From the NCBI GenBank assembly GCA_963726795.1, contig CAVSDD010000005.1, forward strand, positions 98,552 to 162,551: 64,000 nucleotides of DNA, in the 5' to 3' direction. Under the pieces are notes generated by a model. The model did not search any database. It had not been told where the DNA came from and saw nothing but the letters and a program-made list of their open reading frames with translations. This DNA is from Hyphomicrobium_A sp963726795. GTDB lineage: Bacteria; Pseudomonadota; Alphaproteobacteria; Rhizobiales; Hyphomicrobiaceae. A program made the translations under genes and the position numbers. Positions 1-10,100 of the stretch are shown piece after piece; positions within the stretch are counted from its first letter, which is position 1, and every line of letters begins with the position of its first letter.

Positions 1-330
1 CGTCAAATCCGTTCTCGGTCGTGAAAACCCTCAGCTTGGCATATTTGGCCTTGTGAGCAATATCGAGCCCTTCAGTGGGAGGAGTGATCTGCGCCTGAGC
101 CAGCGCGGCCTTGAACTCTTGGCCGGCCTTGGTGTGATCGTCGATCATCTGCTGGGCGAACGTTTTCACTTCGCTCCCCTTGGCATACTTCAGGGCAAGT
201 TGGCTTGTGTCGATCTCGAACTGGTTCGCGACCGCAACCTTGTTGACGAAGTCTGAGGTCTGCTTGGGAGTGTCAGCCATGGCCGGTAGGATCATGACCA
301 GCGCAGCGACGGCGAGGTGCCGCAATTTCA
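1..330 (-). CDS. DUF4142 family protein, 3' part cut off by window edge
   Basis: Reading leftward from an ATG at 330, an open frame runs 110 codons to the window edge without a stop. It opens with a hydrophobic signal-like segment (MKLRHLAVAALVMILPAMA) and continues with FVNKVAVANQFEI, EVKTFAQQMIDDHTKA and HKAKYAKL. These match the DUF4142 pattern of a helical, ferritin-like periplasmic domain with a conserved FAQxMxxDHTKA stretch. A purine-rich AGAAGGA lies shortly before the ATG. The biochemical function of the family is unsettled; the members I know of are exported and often stress-associated. The C-terminal part is outside the window. Family call fairly sure, role unknown. Confidence 0.72.
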
Positions 331-625
331 TTGGGGGATTCCTTCTGTCAGCCGAGTAATTCTCACGCCCCTCGAACGGTCGAGCTTTGAGAGAGTTCCA
401 GGAATCCAGGTTTTCCCCACGCACGAGCTGGTTGCTGGACAGGACCCCACCACAACAAAGGCAGCGGGTGGCGAGCCGCAGTCCCACTGATCTGCGTGTG
501 CGGCACATCGCCAAACAATAGTGGGGCGCGCGGAGTGAATATCGAAATAGCTGCTCGAAAGCGCGGAACCGGCGCGCAGAGCCTTTCGTTCTGCTGGCAA
601 AGGCTTCACCCGCGCAGGTAACTCA

Positions 626-850
626 ATGGCCCTCTTCTATTTCCACGTGCGTGACAGCTGCGGCCGCGAACTCGACGACGTGGGAATAGAGTTCGACTCC
701 CTCGAGGATGCGATCGAGGATGCACGAAAGGCCCGGGGGGAGATGCTCGCAGACGCCGCACTTGATGGCACGCCGGACTCGACCAGAGTGTTCGAGATCA
801 CCGATGGCTCAGGCCGAGTGCTGGCTACGGTGCCTTTCCTGGACTCCTGA
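626..850 (+). CDS. DUF6894 family small protein
   Basis: A 74-residue protein starting MALFYFHVRD and containing DDVGIEFDSLEDA, followed by an Ala/Glu-rich helix and a C-terminal GSGRVLATVPF. This is the layout of the small DUF6894 proteins common in Hyphomicrobiales: an FYFHxRD start, an acidic DxxGxEF strand and a helix. Function is unknown in the family. It is probably transcribed on its own: the next gene begins about 65 bases later behind its own Shine-Dalgarno-like sequence. An AGGT lies upstream of the ATG at an acceptable distance. Confidence 0.7.
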   Translation: MALFYFHVRDSCGRELDDVGIEFDSLEDAIEDARKARGEMLADAALDGTPDSTRVFEITDGSGRVLATVPFLDS

Positions 851-916
851 GACTTAAGCGACGCTGGCACGGACTTGCGCCACTCCCCATATTGCTTCCT
901 GTCCTTGGAGAGGTGC

Positions 917-1936
917 ATGGCTGCGCGCGGCGTTAACCGTTGGCTTTATCCTACTAAGAAGGGCCTCTACTGCGAGGCTGGCGATTTCTATATCGATCCC
1001 GCAAGCGCGGTTAATCGCGCCATCATCACGCATGGTCACAGCGATCACGCTCGCCCAGGCCATGATGCGGTGCTGGCGACGCCAGAAACGATTGCGGTGA
1101 TGAAGGTGCGGCTGGGAGAGGATTCCGCGAGCAGCTTTGAGCCACTCAAACTCGGTACACCGCAATGCATTGGCGGTGTCGACGTGCGTCTTGCACCGGC
1201 CGGCCACATCCTCGGCTCGGCACAAGTCGTACTCGAGCACAATGGTCAGCGGGCCGTGGTTTCGGGCGATTACAAGCGCCAAACTGATCCGACTTGCGAG
1301 CCTTTCGAGCTCGTCCCCTGCGATCTTTTCGTCACCGAGGCAACGTTTGCGCTGCCGGTGTTCCGCCACGAGCCGGCAGCCGGCGAGGTCAAGCGGCTCT
1401 TAGCGTCGCTGGAGCGCAATCCGGAGCGCTCGCACCTCATCGGCGTCTATGGTCTCGGTAAATGCCAGCGGCTGATCAAGCTGTGCCGCGAGGCCGGCTA
1501 TGACGCTCCTATCTTCCTGCACGGCGCACTAGTTGCTCTGACCGAGCTCTATCAGCGGCTGGGCATCGATCTAGGCGATGTCCGCCCGGTCGCTACGGGC
1601 ACCGCCAAGCGCGACACCTATGCCGGCGCGCTCGTGCTCTGCCCGCCCTCGGCTGTCGACGACCGTTGGTCGCGCCGGTTCAGCGATCCTGTCACCGGGT
1701 TTGCCTCGGGCTGGATGCGCATCAGGGGACGCGTACGCCAGGCCGGTGTCGAACTGCCGCTCGTGATCTCCGATCATGCCGACTGGCCGGAGCTGCTCGA
1801 CACCGTCGCTTCGACCGGCGCCGAGACCGTGTGGGTCACGCACGGCCGCGAGGACGCACTCGTACACCAGCTCGCCCTGATGGGCCGCGACGCCCGGGCG
1901 CTTTCGCTCGCAGGTTACGAGGAAGAGGTAGAGTAG
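917..1936 (+). CDS. ligase-associated DNA exonuclease (MBL fold)
   Basis: 339 residues with a metallo-beta-lactamase fold signature. THGHSDHARPGH near residue 40 supplies the HxHxDH metal site; GHILGSAQV and the later SDHADWPELL fit the beta-CASP/SNM1-like nuclease group. The protein closely fits the family annotated as ligase-associated DNA exonuclease, expected to trim DNA ends in repair together with the ATP-dependent ligase that follows. The frame is open from a TTG at 875, but ATG 917 is preferred because GGAGAGG sits just before it and the family begins near this point. The ligase gene starts six bases after the stop, so the two are very probably cotranscribed and perhaps translationally coupled. 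Confidence 0.85.
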   Translation: MAARGVNRWLYPTKKGLYCEAGDFYIDPASAVNRAIITHGHSDHARPGHDAVLATPETIAVMKVRLGEDSASSFEPLKLGTPQCIGGVDVRLAPAGHILGSAQVVLEHNGQRAVVSGDYKRQTDPTCEPFELVPCDLFVTEATFALPVFRHEPAAGEVKRLLASLERNPERSHLIGVYGLGKCQRLIKLCREAGYDAPIFLHGALVALTELYQRLGIDLGDVRPVATGTAKRDTYAGALVLCPPSAVDDRWSRRFSDPVTGFASGWMRIRGRVRQAGVELPLVISDHADWPELLDTVASTGAETVWVTHGREDALVHQLALMGRDARALSLAGYEEEVE

Positions 1937-1942
1937 GCTTAG

Positions 1943-3571
1943 GTGAAACGCTTCGCCGACGTACTCGATTGCCTGACGACGACGCCGCAGCGTAACGGCA
2001 AGATCGCGCTGCTCATCGATTATTTCCGCTCGGCGCCTGATCCCGACCGCGGCCTTGCGCTCGGCGCGCTCACGGACGGCCTGTTCCGCTCGCTTCCGCT
2101 GCGTCGCGTGACCCTCGACCTTATGGCGGAGAAGATCGATCCGGTGCTGTACCAGCTTTCGCGCGAATATGTTGGCGACACCGCCGAGACCGTTTCACTG
2201 TTGTGGCCGGAGCCGCCGCCGGGAGCCATGTCGCCAACTTTGAGCGAAGTTGTTGCCGCCGTGACGCAAGCCGGCCGCAATGGTCTCGGCCCAGTGCTCG
2301 CGAGCTTCCTTGACCGGCTTGACGTGCGCGGGCGCTGGGCGTTGCTCAAGGTGCTCGGCGGCGCGCCGCGTGTTGGAGTCTCGGCCCGTCTTGCCAAGAC
2401 CGCGCTCGCCGAGATGAGCGGTCGCGACGTTTCCGAGATAGAGGAGTTGTGGCATTCGCTCGCCCCGCCCTACTCCGAGCTGTTTGCCTGGCTCGAGGGT
2501 CGCGCCGAGCGGCCGGAGGTGGCAGACAAGCTGATTTTCCGCCCGCTCATGCTGTCGAACCCAATAGAGGTCGCTGACAGAGCAATCCTTAGGCCCGAAG
2601 AGATTTCAGCGGAGTGGAAATGGGACGGCGTGCGCGTGCAAATATCGGCCAACGGCCACGAGGCAAGGCTGTTTTCGCGCTCGGGCGACGACATCTCCCA
2701 CGCGTTCCCCGAGATTGTTTCCGCCTATCGTCACCTCGAAGCTGTGCTCGACGGTGAACTGCTGGTGGTCCGCAGCGGCGAGACGGCGCCGTTCAACGAT
2801 CTGCAGCAGCGGCTCAACCGTAAGAACGTGACGCCGCGCATGATGAAAGAGCACCCCGCATTCGTCCGGCTCTACGATCTGCTTTTCGATGGCGGCGAGG
2901 ATTTGCGCCCGCTGCCGTTCACTGCGCGGCGCACGCGCCTCGAGCGCTGGTTTGCCCGGGAGAAGCCGATGCTATCTGCGCTGAGCGATCTCATTCCATT
3001 CAAAAACCTCGCCGAACTGGAGGCCATCTGGGCCAACACCCGCGACGCCGGCATCGAAGGCCTGATGCTGAAACGCAAGTTGAGCCCCTACCTCGCCGGC
3101 CGTGCCAAGGGCCATTGGTGGAAATGGAAGCGCTCGGCCCTCACGCTCGACTGCGTCCTGATGTACGCGCAGCGGGGCTCTGGCAAGCGCTCATCCTACT
3201 ACTCGGACTATACCTTCGGAGTGTGGCGCGACGGCGCCGATGGTCCTGAACTGGTACCGGTCGGCAAGGCCTACTCCGGCTTCACCGACGAGGAGCTGCA
3301 CCGGCTCGACCGCTTCGTGCGCAACAATACCATCGAGACTTTCGGTCCGGTGCGCGCGGTGGAACCGCAGCTCGTCCTGGAGGTGGCCTTCGACTCGGTG
3401 TTTCCCTCGACGCGCCACAAGTCGGGCGTCGCAATGCGCTTCCCACGGATCCATCGCATCCGCTGGGATAAGCCGGCGGCAGAGGCCGATACACTGGAGA
3501 CCGTGAAGAAGCTGATCGTGGCGCCGGGCCGCGAGGAACGCGTGCCAGAGAAACCGAAGGTGGCGCTATGA
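1943..3571 (+). CDS. ATP-dependent DNA ligase
   Basis: 542 residues. The N-terminal 200 or so residues form the helical DNA-binding region (MKRFADVLDCL, RWALLKVLGG). The nucleotidyltransferase motif I is EWKWDGVRV, with adenylated Lys226. Further ligase motifs are DGELLVV, GIEGLMLKRK and the C-terminal OB-fold with VLEVAFDSV. The protein seals DNA nicks through an enzyme-AMP intermediate using ATP, and is separate from the essential NAD-dependent LigA. The start is GTG at 1943, the only sensible choice given the upstream stop at 1936. In many Proteobacteria this exonuclease-ligase pair is followed by a Lhr-like helicase and the PdeM phosphoesterase. Neither is present here; the next gene is convergent. 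Confidence 0.88.
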   Translation: MKRFADVLDCLTTTPQRNGKIALLIDYFRSAPDPDRGLALGALTDGLFRSLPLRRVTLDLMAEKIDPVLYQLSREYVGDTAETVSLLWPEPPPGAMSPTLSEVVAAVTQAGRNGLGPVLASFLDRLDVRGRWALLKVLGGAPRVGVSARLAKTALAEMSGRDVSEIEELWHSLAPPYSELFAWLEGRAERPEVADKLIFRPLMLSNPIEVADRAILRPEEISAEWKWDGVRVQISANGHEARLFSRSGDDISHAFPEIVSAYRHLEAVLDGELLVVRSGETAPFNDLQQRLNRKNVTPRMMKEHPAFVRLYDLLFDGGEDLRPLPFTARRTRLERWFAREKPMLSALSDLIPFKNLAELEAIWANTRDAGIEGLMLKRKLSPYLAGRAKGHWWKWKRSALTLDCVLMYAQRGSGKRSSYYSDYTFGVWRDGADGPELVPVGKAYSGFTDEELHRLDRFVRNNTIETFGPVRAVEPQLVLEVAFDSVFPSTRHKSGVAMRFPRIHRIRWDKPAAEADTLETVKKLIVAPGREERVPEKPKVAL

Positions 3572-3652
3572 GGCGGGGGCACGTCTGGTCGAGCGAATGT
3601 GCATTGGCACGGCGTCTTCTCGGACGGCGCTGGTCGAGCTCGTTTCGACACA

Positions 3653-5386
3653 TCAGGCTGCTTTGTGCTTTAACAGACGTTCGATTGCTTGTTGCAGCGG
3701 ACGCTCGCCGTCGGCGTACTCCATCCAAGGCTTGCTCTGCGCAAGCAGCCGGGGCGCCGTGGGGATCGTGTAGCGGAGGGGATCGAGATCGCTGCGCACC
3801 TGGCTCCATTTTAAAGGCATCGAGACAGGAGCGCCTGGGCGCGCGCGTGGCGACATCGGAGCCACAGCGGTCGATGTGCGGTCATTGCGCAAATAATCTA
3901 GGTAGATCCGCCCCTCGCGCAGCTTCTTTGTCATTTTGACGAGATAGCGCTCCGGGCTGTCATCGGCCATCTGCGCACACACGGCTTGTGCGAAGGTCTT
4001 GGCCTCGTCCCATCCGAGCACGACCTTTCCCTTTTTCGCCTGCAGCGGTGTGACGACGTGCAGTCCCTTGCCGCCTGTAGTCTTGCAGAAGGGCACAAGC
4101 CCGAGCCGTTCAAGCCGCTCACGCATTTCCTTTGCCGCTTCGACCACACGAGCAAAGTCGACGTCCGGAGCGGGATCGAGGTCGAAGACCAAGCGGCCCG
4201 GAACCTCGGGCGCGAAGGGAGCACAATTCCACGGATGGAATTCGAGGCTGCCGAGCTGTGCCATACCGACCAGTCCCGTGACGTTGTCGATTTGGATGTA
4301 GGGCTCATTGTCTCCCGAGACGCGGGTAAGTTTCACCGAGCTCGGCAGGCCTGGCATGGCGTGGCGCTGAAAGAACCGTTGGCCGTCGATGCCGTCAGGC
4401 GCGCGAATGACAGAACAGGGACGCCCGCGGATATGCTCGATTATAAAGTCGCCAACGATCGCCAGATATTCCGCTAGTTCGAGCTTGGTGACGGCCGGTG
4501 CATTGGCCGCGGGCCACATAACCTTGCTCGGATTCGAGATCGCGATACCGAGGACGGCGCCTTTTTCGCTGTCTTTGCCTTTTGACTTGGTGTTCTTGCC
4601 GGATTTGCTCAGGTTGCTGGCCACTGCCTGGCGTTTGCTGCGGTTGGTGGCTTTGGTGGGCGTGCGCGGCGCCTGTCCTTTTCTCAGGGCGGCCTCCTTC
4701 TCGGTCCTCGTGCTCGTCAGGATACCCTTGGGGTCTTTGTTCGAGTGCCATACGGCGTCGGCGGCCGTCCTGCCCCTCGCCAGCATGAACGGCTTAGGCG
4801 CATTCCCCTTGCCGTCGGCGATCTGCTGCATCGTGCGTCCGGAGGCGGCGGAGCGGTCCTGCTTGAGGACGGCATCGCCGTCGCGTGTGTAGGCATCCTT
4901 GTGCTTAATCAGGAGCCAGTTGTTGCGCTTGCCGCCAAACTTATCGCCCTTCATACGCACCAGCACGAAGCTGCCTTTGAGCTTGTCTCCAGCAAGCACG
5001 AATTTCAGCTCACCCTTGCGCAGGGCCTCGTCGATCGACTTAGAACCCTCCGGCTGCCAAAAGCCGCGGTCCCACAGCATGACCGTGCCGCCGCCGTACT
5101 CGCCTTTGGGTATTGTACCCTCGAAGTCGCCGTAGTCGAGCGGATGATCCTCGACCTCCACAGCTAGGCGCTTGTCGTGCGGGTCGAGCGAAGGACCCTT
5201 CGTTACTGCCCAACTTTTGAATATACCGTCGTGCTCGAGCCGCAGGTCGTAGTGCAAGCGCGTAGCGTCGTGTTTCTGGATGACGAAGCGAGGATATTCG
5301 GCACGCCGCACCGCAACCTTACCACTTGGCTCGCTCGTTTTTTTGAAGTCGCGTTTTGATTTGTACGCGCTCAGTTTGCTCGCCAT
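3653..5386 (-). CDS. LigD-like protein: 3'-phosphoesterase plus polymerase domains, no ligase domain
   Basis: 577 residues from ATG 5386; an in-frame upstream ATG at 5488 gives 34 extra residues that do not resemble the family. Residues about 30-170 form the LigD 3'-phosphoesterase domain (HDATRLHYDLRLEHDG with His39, His45 and Asp47; EDHPLDY with His81). Residues about 171-278 are a Lys/Ser/Thr-rich linker. Residues about 280-577 form the LigD primase-polymerase domain with the metal-binding pair in VFDLDPAPD (Asp402, Asp404) and TTGGKGLHVV. The ATP-ligase domain of classical LigD is absent. The expected role is end processing and fill-in during non-homologous end joining, with ligation supplied by another protein; the convergent ligase gene 81 bases away is an obvious candidate, by inference. 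No ku gene is visible. Confidence 0.87.
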   Translation of the reverse strand: MASKLSAYKSKRDFKKTSEPSGKVAVRRAEYPRFVIQKHDATRLHYDLRLEHDGIFKSWAVTKGPSLDPHDKRLAVEVEDHPLDYGDFEGTIPKGEYGGGTVMLWDRGFWQPEGSKSIDEALRKGELKFVLAGDKLKGSFVLVRMKGDKFGGKRNNWLLIKHKDAYTRDGDAVLKQDRSAASGRTMQQIADGKGNAPKPFMLARGRTAADAVWHSNKDPKGILTSTRTEKEAALRKGQAPRTPTKATNRSKRQAVASNLSKSGKNTKSKGKDSEKGAVLGIAISNPSKVMWPAANAPAVTKLELAEYLAIVGDFIIEHIRGRPCSVIRAPDGIDGQRFFQRHAMPGLPSSVKLTRVSGDNEPYIQIDNVTGLVGMAQLGSLEFHPWNCAPFAPEVPGRLVFDLDPAPDVDFARVVEAAKEMRERLERLGLVPFCKTTGGKGLHVVTPLQAKKGKVVLGWDEAKTFAQAVCAQMADDSPERYLVKMTKKLREGRIYLDYLRNDRTSTAVAPMSPRARPGAPVSMPLKWSQVRSDLDPLRYTIPTAPRLLAQSKPWMEYADGERPLQQAIERLLKHKAA

Positions 5387-5713
5387 TGGCAGCTTCTCAT
5401 TCAGCCTTTGTGAGTCGTTGCTATCTGATTTCCACCGCCAACGTGCGTAGCCAACGTTCGACAAAAGACAAGGGTTTGAGGCGGTCAATTAAGCGCTTGG
5501 CGAGTTAATCTTTCATCACGTATCGGTGCGGATGGCAGGCTGTGCACATCACAGGATCCGACGGCTGATGTGCAATTTGTTGGCATTCAGCACCTAATTA
5601 TCTCGAACGTGTCGAATGCCTCAAACCGCACAAAGCGCTAGACAGTCGCCGTCCCCGCGGGGGTTGAAAATGGCAGGCGCAATTCTTTTAGCTCGGCAAG
5701 GTGGTCTTCAGCC
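5387..5713. other. intergenic, no gene recognised
   Basis: No convincing coding frame, RNA gene or repeat was seen between the ligD-like start and the rlpA remnant. The stretch presumably carries the promoter of the LigD-like gene. Confidence 0.5.
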
Positions 5714-6047
5714 TTAAGAACCGCTTCGTGCGACAGCTGCGGCGATGCTGACCTGGGCGACCTCGGTCTTGACAAAATCGAGCTACTGAGCGGCATAGCG
5801 AAACGTCAATAACTCGTCCGCCCGCTGACCCCGATCGTTGATCTCCAGCGTAGCAGTCGCCTTATCGAGATTCTCGACGACTACTTTTTGTGCTGGACGG
5901 CAGTGAACGATGGGCGGCGGGCATGCCGGGGCCGGCGCCAGCCGACACATCGTACCAAGAAGCTTCGCCACACGTTGGGCTTGGCGCTGACACGGAAGGC
6001 GTGAGTGCCAAACACATTACGGCGAGCGCTGATAGCGCAAGTCTCAT
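5714..6047 (-). pseudogene. rlpA: decayed RlpA-type septal ring lytic transglycosylase
   Basis: From ATG 6047 leftward a signal peptide (MRLALSALAVMCLALTPSVSA) is followed by CGEASWY and MPAAHRSLP, the hallmarks of an RlpA double-psi beta-barrel. The frame then breaks at a run of five A and continues one frame over as VVVENLDKATATLEINDRG, matching the KVxVxNLxNGxxxxVxINDRG motif. Just after this the expected GRVIDVS reads in yet another frame. The family C-terminus (LDFVKTEVAQVSIAAAV) follows an in-frame TAG at 5783-5785. At least two frame breaks and one stop make this a remnant rather than a working gene, unless the sequence is faulty. RlpA proteins cleave naked glycan strands of peptidoglycan. 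Confidence 0.7.
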
Positions 6048-6300
6048 GGTCGTACCTCCAGTGCGCGGGAGCAACGACAAATGAGGTTTGGGGTTCCGTC
6101 CGGAGCTCGGCGAACCGTCAATTCGCTGCCCGTTGGGCCCGTGGGTCGTGCGAGGTCGGCGACAGAGCCCCACGACAAGCACCCCCTCACACGTTTCTCA
6201 TCTTTGCTCTCGCTTCGTGCGTCAGACTTGGTCGACACGGTTGCGTTAGCCATCTTGCGAGCACGATCCGAACGCTATAGAGACGCCGTTTGCCTGCCGG

Positions 6301-6375
6301 TGGGGCGTAGCCAAGTGGTAAGGCAGCGGATTTTGATTCCGCCATTCGGAGGTTCGAGTCCTCCCGCCCCAGCCA
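6301..6375 (+). tRNA. tRNA-Gln (anticodon TTG)
   Basis: The acceptor stem TGGGGCG pairs with CGCCCCA, followed by discriminator G and encoded CCA. The anticodon stem GCGGA/TCCGC encloses the loop TTTTGAT, giving TTG. The T arm contains GGTTCGAGTCC. All arms of the cloverleaf are present in 75 bases. Confidence 0.95.
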
Positions 6376-7148
6376 ACATTCTCAAGGGGTTACGTGCTGT
6401 AACCTAAGCGGAGCCGGTGGCCTGAGTGTCCCAGGCGCTCGAAACTCGAGCCCAATCGGTAAGTGCTGGGTCTCGGGCGCAATCGGCAGAGACTGGCTGC
6501 GCTTGGCCGCACTCATTGTCGCGCGCCGGTTGGATTCTTCCGAGTCGATTCTTGATCCTCGCGATCCTCGCGGGGCGGTTACAGCGCTAGCAAGCTTATG
6601 GTGCGTTGGTCTCCGCCGAACCTGTTTGATCGCGTCGACCGGGCGAGTTTTTATCTTGTCCAGTGAGGAATAGACCGCGCCAAAATCTTCCATGGTGATC
6701 CGGATGCCGTGCGGCAAAGGCCGCGAACGTTTCCTGCCATGTATGCCTCTGTTCAAAAGAATGGGCGCGGACATTCCGAGCTCGAATAGAATTTCTAAAA
6801 GGCAAGAGCGCAAGTCGTTGAGAGCGGCTCACGAGCGATTGCATGATTAGCAAATCATTAAAATTGTTTCACTCGGCGGAAATGAGAAGTCCGCCAACAC
6901 CCGCGGCCGGATATACCCAGCACTAATCAGTGAAAACTAAAGAGGCTTGGCAAGACAAAGATTAAGCGATGTCGCCTTTTGGATCAGGCTCCGCGGCGCA
7001 TTGGCGATCACACTTGCGATTTGCTCAGAAGCTCCCACGTAGAGAGCCTTGATAAAATGACAAAATACGTTGCTTTGTACCGAAGTTCTTAAATCGGAAT
7101 GAGGTATCGAAAACTAAAGGTAGAACGTTTTAGCGGTACCTTGATGCC
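6376..7148. other. intergenic region upstream of the adhesin
   Basis: About 770 bases between tRNA-Gln and the adhesin start. It holds an EAL-domain remnant on the minus strand (listed separately) and otherwise no supportable gene. The last 300 bases are AT-richer than the surroundings (for example TTAAATCGGAATGAGG near 7089), which would suit the promoter of the adhesin gene; no specific promoter is claimed. Confidence 0.5.
6625..6720 (-). pseudogene. EAL (cyclic-di-GMP phosphodiesterase) domain remnant
   Basis: On the minus strand a 32-residue stretch reads PLPHGIRITMEDFGAVYSSL followed by DKIKTRPVDAIK. This matches the conserved EAL-domain segment in which GVRIxxDDFGTGYSSL is followed by LxxLPxDxIKID. 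No matching EAL-domain sequence was recognised on either side in any frame, so this looks like a fragment of a lost gene. The catalytic DDFG is MEDFG here. The remnant sits between a tRNA and the giant adhesin. Confidence 0.5.
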
Positions 7149-10100
7149 ATGGCCAAAAACATACGCAAAAATTCGAAAAAAACCGCCACAAGCGGTAGTG
7201 CGGACGGCCGCCTGGACGTCAAGGCGTTGGCGCGGGCTGTCGGACTTAGCTTCGATGGACTTGCCCTGTCACCTACGGGCAGGAGCGCGCTAAATACCGC
7301 TCCCGATCAAGCCGCGGGCCAATCGGAGCAGCACGACCGGCTGGCCGGCGGCAAGCCTCAAATCACAAATGGCCCCGATGTTGCTCGCTCGGCGGGGGTC
7401 GAGACGGGCAATAATGCCGGCGATAATGCGGTCGGCCGCGGAAATATCGCTGACCGTGTCGCGGACACAAAGCCCACTGGCTTCGAGACCGGACATTCCA
7501 CGCCAGGAGCGGCGGGAAGCGCTGCCTCTCAATCGCTCATTAACGGTTTGGCGGTCGCCGAAAACGTGTCAGCGCGACCAAGCGATGGTGGAAGGGCAGC
7601 GGGGGCCACAGACATTAACGCGATTGAGTTTGGGGCGCCTGGTCAAGCGGGATCCGGTACCTCTGGCAGTGACTTTGTAAGGTTTGCCGTCGGGACCGGA
7701 ACGGCAGCGGCCCCGGCAGCCTCGAATGGCACTGCGACCACGACCGATACCACCATCAATCTATCTGCCTCGACCCAGACCGAGGGTTCGAGCGCCAGCT
7801 ACGTGTTCACGGCGACGCTGTCGGATGCCTCGCAAGGCGTGACGACGATCCACACCGACCAGGGCGACATCACGATCGCCGATGGCGCCACGACTGGCAC
7901 GCTCACGATCGCGGCCGGCAACGGCGAGGACGTGTACCAGGATGCCTCCAGCCTGACGGCGACGATCACCGGCGTATCGGGCGGCAACTTCGAGCACCTT
8001 GTGGTTGGCTCCGGCACGGCGACGGCCAACGTCACCGACACCATCACCGACGCGACGGTGAGCCTATCGGCCTCGACCCAGACCGAGGGCTCGAGCGCCA
8101 GCTACGTGTTCACGGCGACGCTGTCGGATGCCTCGCAAGGCGTGACGACGATCCACACCGACCAGGGCGACATCACGATCGCCGATGGCGCCACGACTGG
8201 CACGCTCACGATCGCGGCCGGCAACGGCGAGGACGTGTACCAGGATGCCTCCAGCCTGACGGCGACGATCACCGGCGTATCGGGCGGCAACTTCGAGCAC
8301 CTGGTGGTCGGCTCCGGCACGGCGACGGCCAACGTCACCGACACGATAACGGACGCGACGGTGAGCCTATCTGCCTCGACCCAGACCGAGGGTTCGAGCG
8401 CCAGCTACGTGTTCACGGCGACGCTGTCGGACGCCTCGCAAGGCGTGACGACGATCCACACCGACCAGGGCGACATCACGATCGCCGATGGCGCCACGAC
8501 TGGCACGCTCACGATCGCGGCCGGCAACGGCGAGGACGTGTACCAGGATGCCTCCAGCCTGACGGCGACGATCACCGGCGTATCGGGCGGCAACTTCGAG
8601 CACCTGGTGGTCGGCTCCGGCACGGCGACGGCCAACGTCACCGACACGATCACCGACGCGACGGTGAGCCTATCCGCCTCGACCCAGACCGAGGGTTCGA
8701 GCGCCAGCTACGTGTTCACGGCGACGCTGTCGGATGCCTCGCAAGGCGTGACGACGATCCACACCGACCAGGGCGACATCACGATCGCCGATGGCGCCAC
8801 GACTGGCACGCTCACGATCGCGGCCGGCAACGGCGAGGACGTGTACCAGGATGCCTCCAGCCTGACGGCGACGATCACCGGCGTGTCTGGGGGCAACTTC
8901 GAGCACCTGGTGGTCGGCTCCGGCACGGCGACGGCCAACGTCACCGACACCATCACCGACGCGACGGTGAGCCTATCGGCCTCGACCCAGACCGAGGGTT
9001 CGAGCGCCAGCTACGTGTTCACGGCGACGCTGTCGGATGCCTCGCAAGGCGTGACGACGATCCACACCGACCAGGGCGACATCACGATCGCCGATGGCGC
9101 CACGACTGGCACGCTCACGATCGCGGCCGGCAACGGCGAGGACGTGTACCAGGATGCCTCCAGCCTGACGGCGACGATCACCGGCGTGTCGGGCGGCAAC
9201 TTCGAGCACCTGGTGGTTGGCTCCGGCACGGCGACGGCCAACGTCACCGACACCATCACCGACGCGACGGTGAGCCTATCTGCCTCGACCCAGACCGAGG
9301 GCTCGAGCGCCAGCTACGTGTTCACGGCGACGCTGTCGGACGCCTCGCAAGGCGTGACGACGATCCACACCGACCAGGGCGACATCACGATCGCCGATGG
9401 CGCCACGACTGGCACGCTCACGATCGCGGCCGGCAACGGCGAGGACGTGTACCAGGATGCCTCCAGCCTGACGGCGACGATCACCGGCGTGTCTGGGCGG
9501 CAACTTCGAGCACCTGGTGGTCGGCTCCGGCACGGCGACGGCCAACGTCACCGACACCATCACCGACGCGACGGTGAGCCTATCCGCCTCGACCCAGACC
9601 GAGGGCTCGAGCGCCAGCTACGTGTTCACGGCGACGCTGTCGGATGCCTCGCAAGGCGTGACGACGATCCACACCGACCAGGGCGACATCACGATCGCCG
9701 ATGGCGCCACGACTGGCACGCTCACGATCGCGGCCGGCAACGGCGAGGACGTGTACCAGGATGCCTCCAGCCTGACGGCGACGATCACCGGCGTGTCTGG
9801 GGGCAACTTCGAGCACCTGGTGGTCGGCTCCGGCACGGCGACGGCCAACGTCACCGACACCATCACCGACGCGACGGTGAGCCTATCTGCCTCGACCCAG
9901 ACCGAGGGCTCGAGCGCCAGCTACGTGTTCACGGCGACGCTGTCGGATGCCTCGCAAGGCGTGACGACGATCCACACCGACCAGGGCGACATCACGATCG
10001 CCGATGGCGCCGACGACTGGCACGCTCACGATCGCGGCCGGCAACGGCGAGGACGTGTACCAGGATGCCTCCAGCCTGACGGCGACGATCACCGGCGTGT

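Noticed and set aside
328..609. 93-codon minus-strand frame upstream of the DUF4142 gene
   Set aside because: It shows no recognisable family content and its stop overlaps the DUF4142 start; taken as chance.
6301..6375. tRNA-Gln as an attachment site of an integrated element
   Set aside because: No integrase gene and no second copy of the tRNA 3' end were found; only the flanking gene remnants hint at it.
7500..7560. Possible LapG protease site in the adhesin N-terminus (GAAG and QAAG di-alanine motifs)
   Set aside because: The motifs are not the TAAG/PAAG form used by LapG, the region is Ala/Gly-rich so they occur by chance, and no lapG or lapD gene is in the window.
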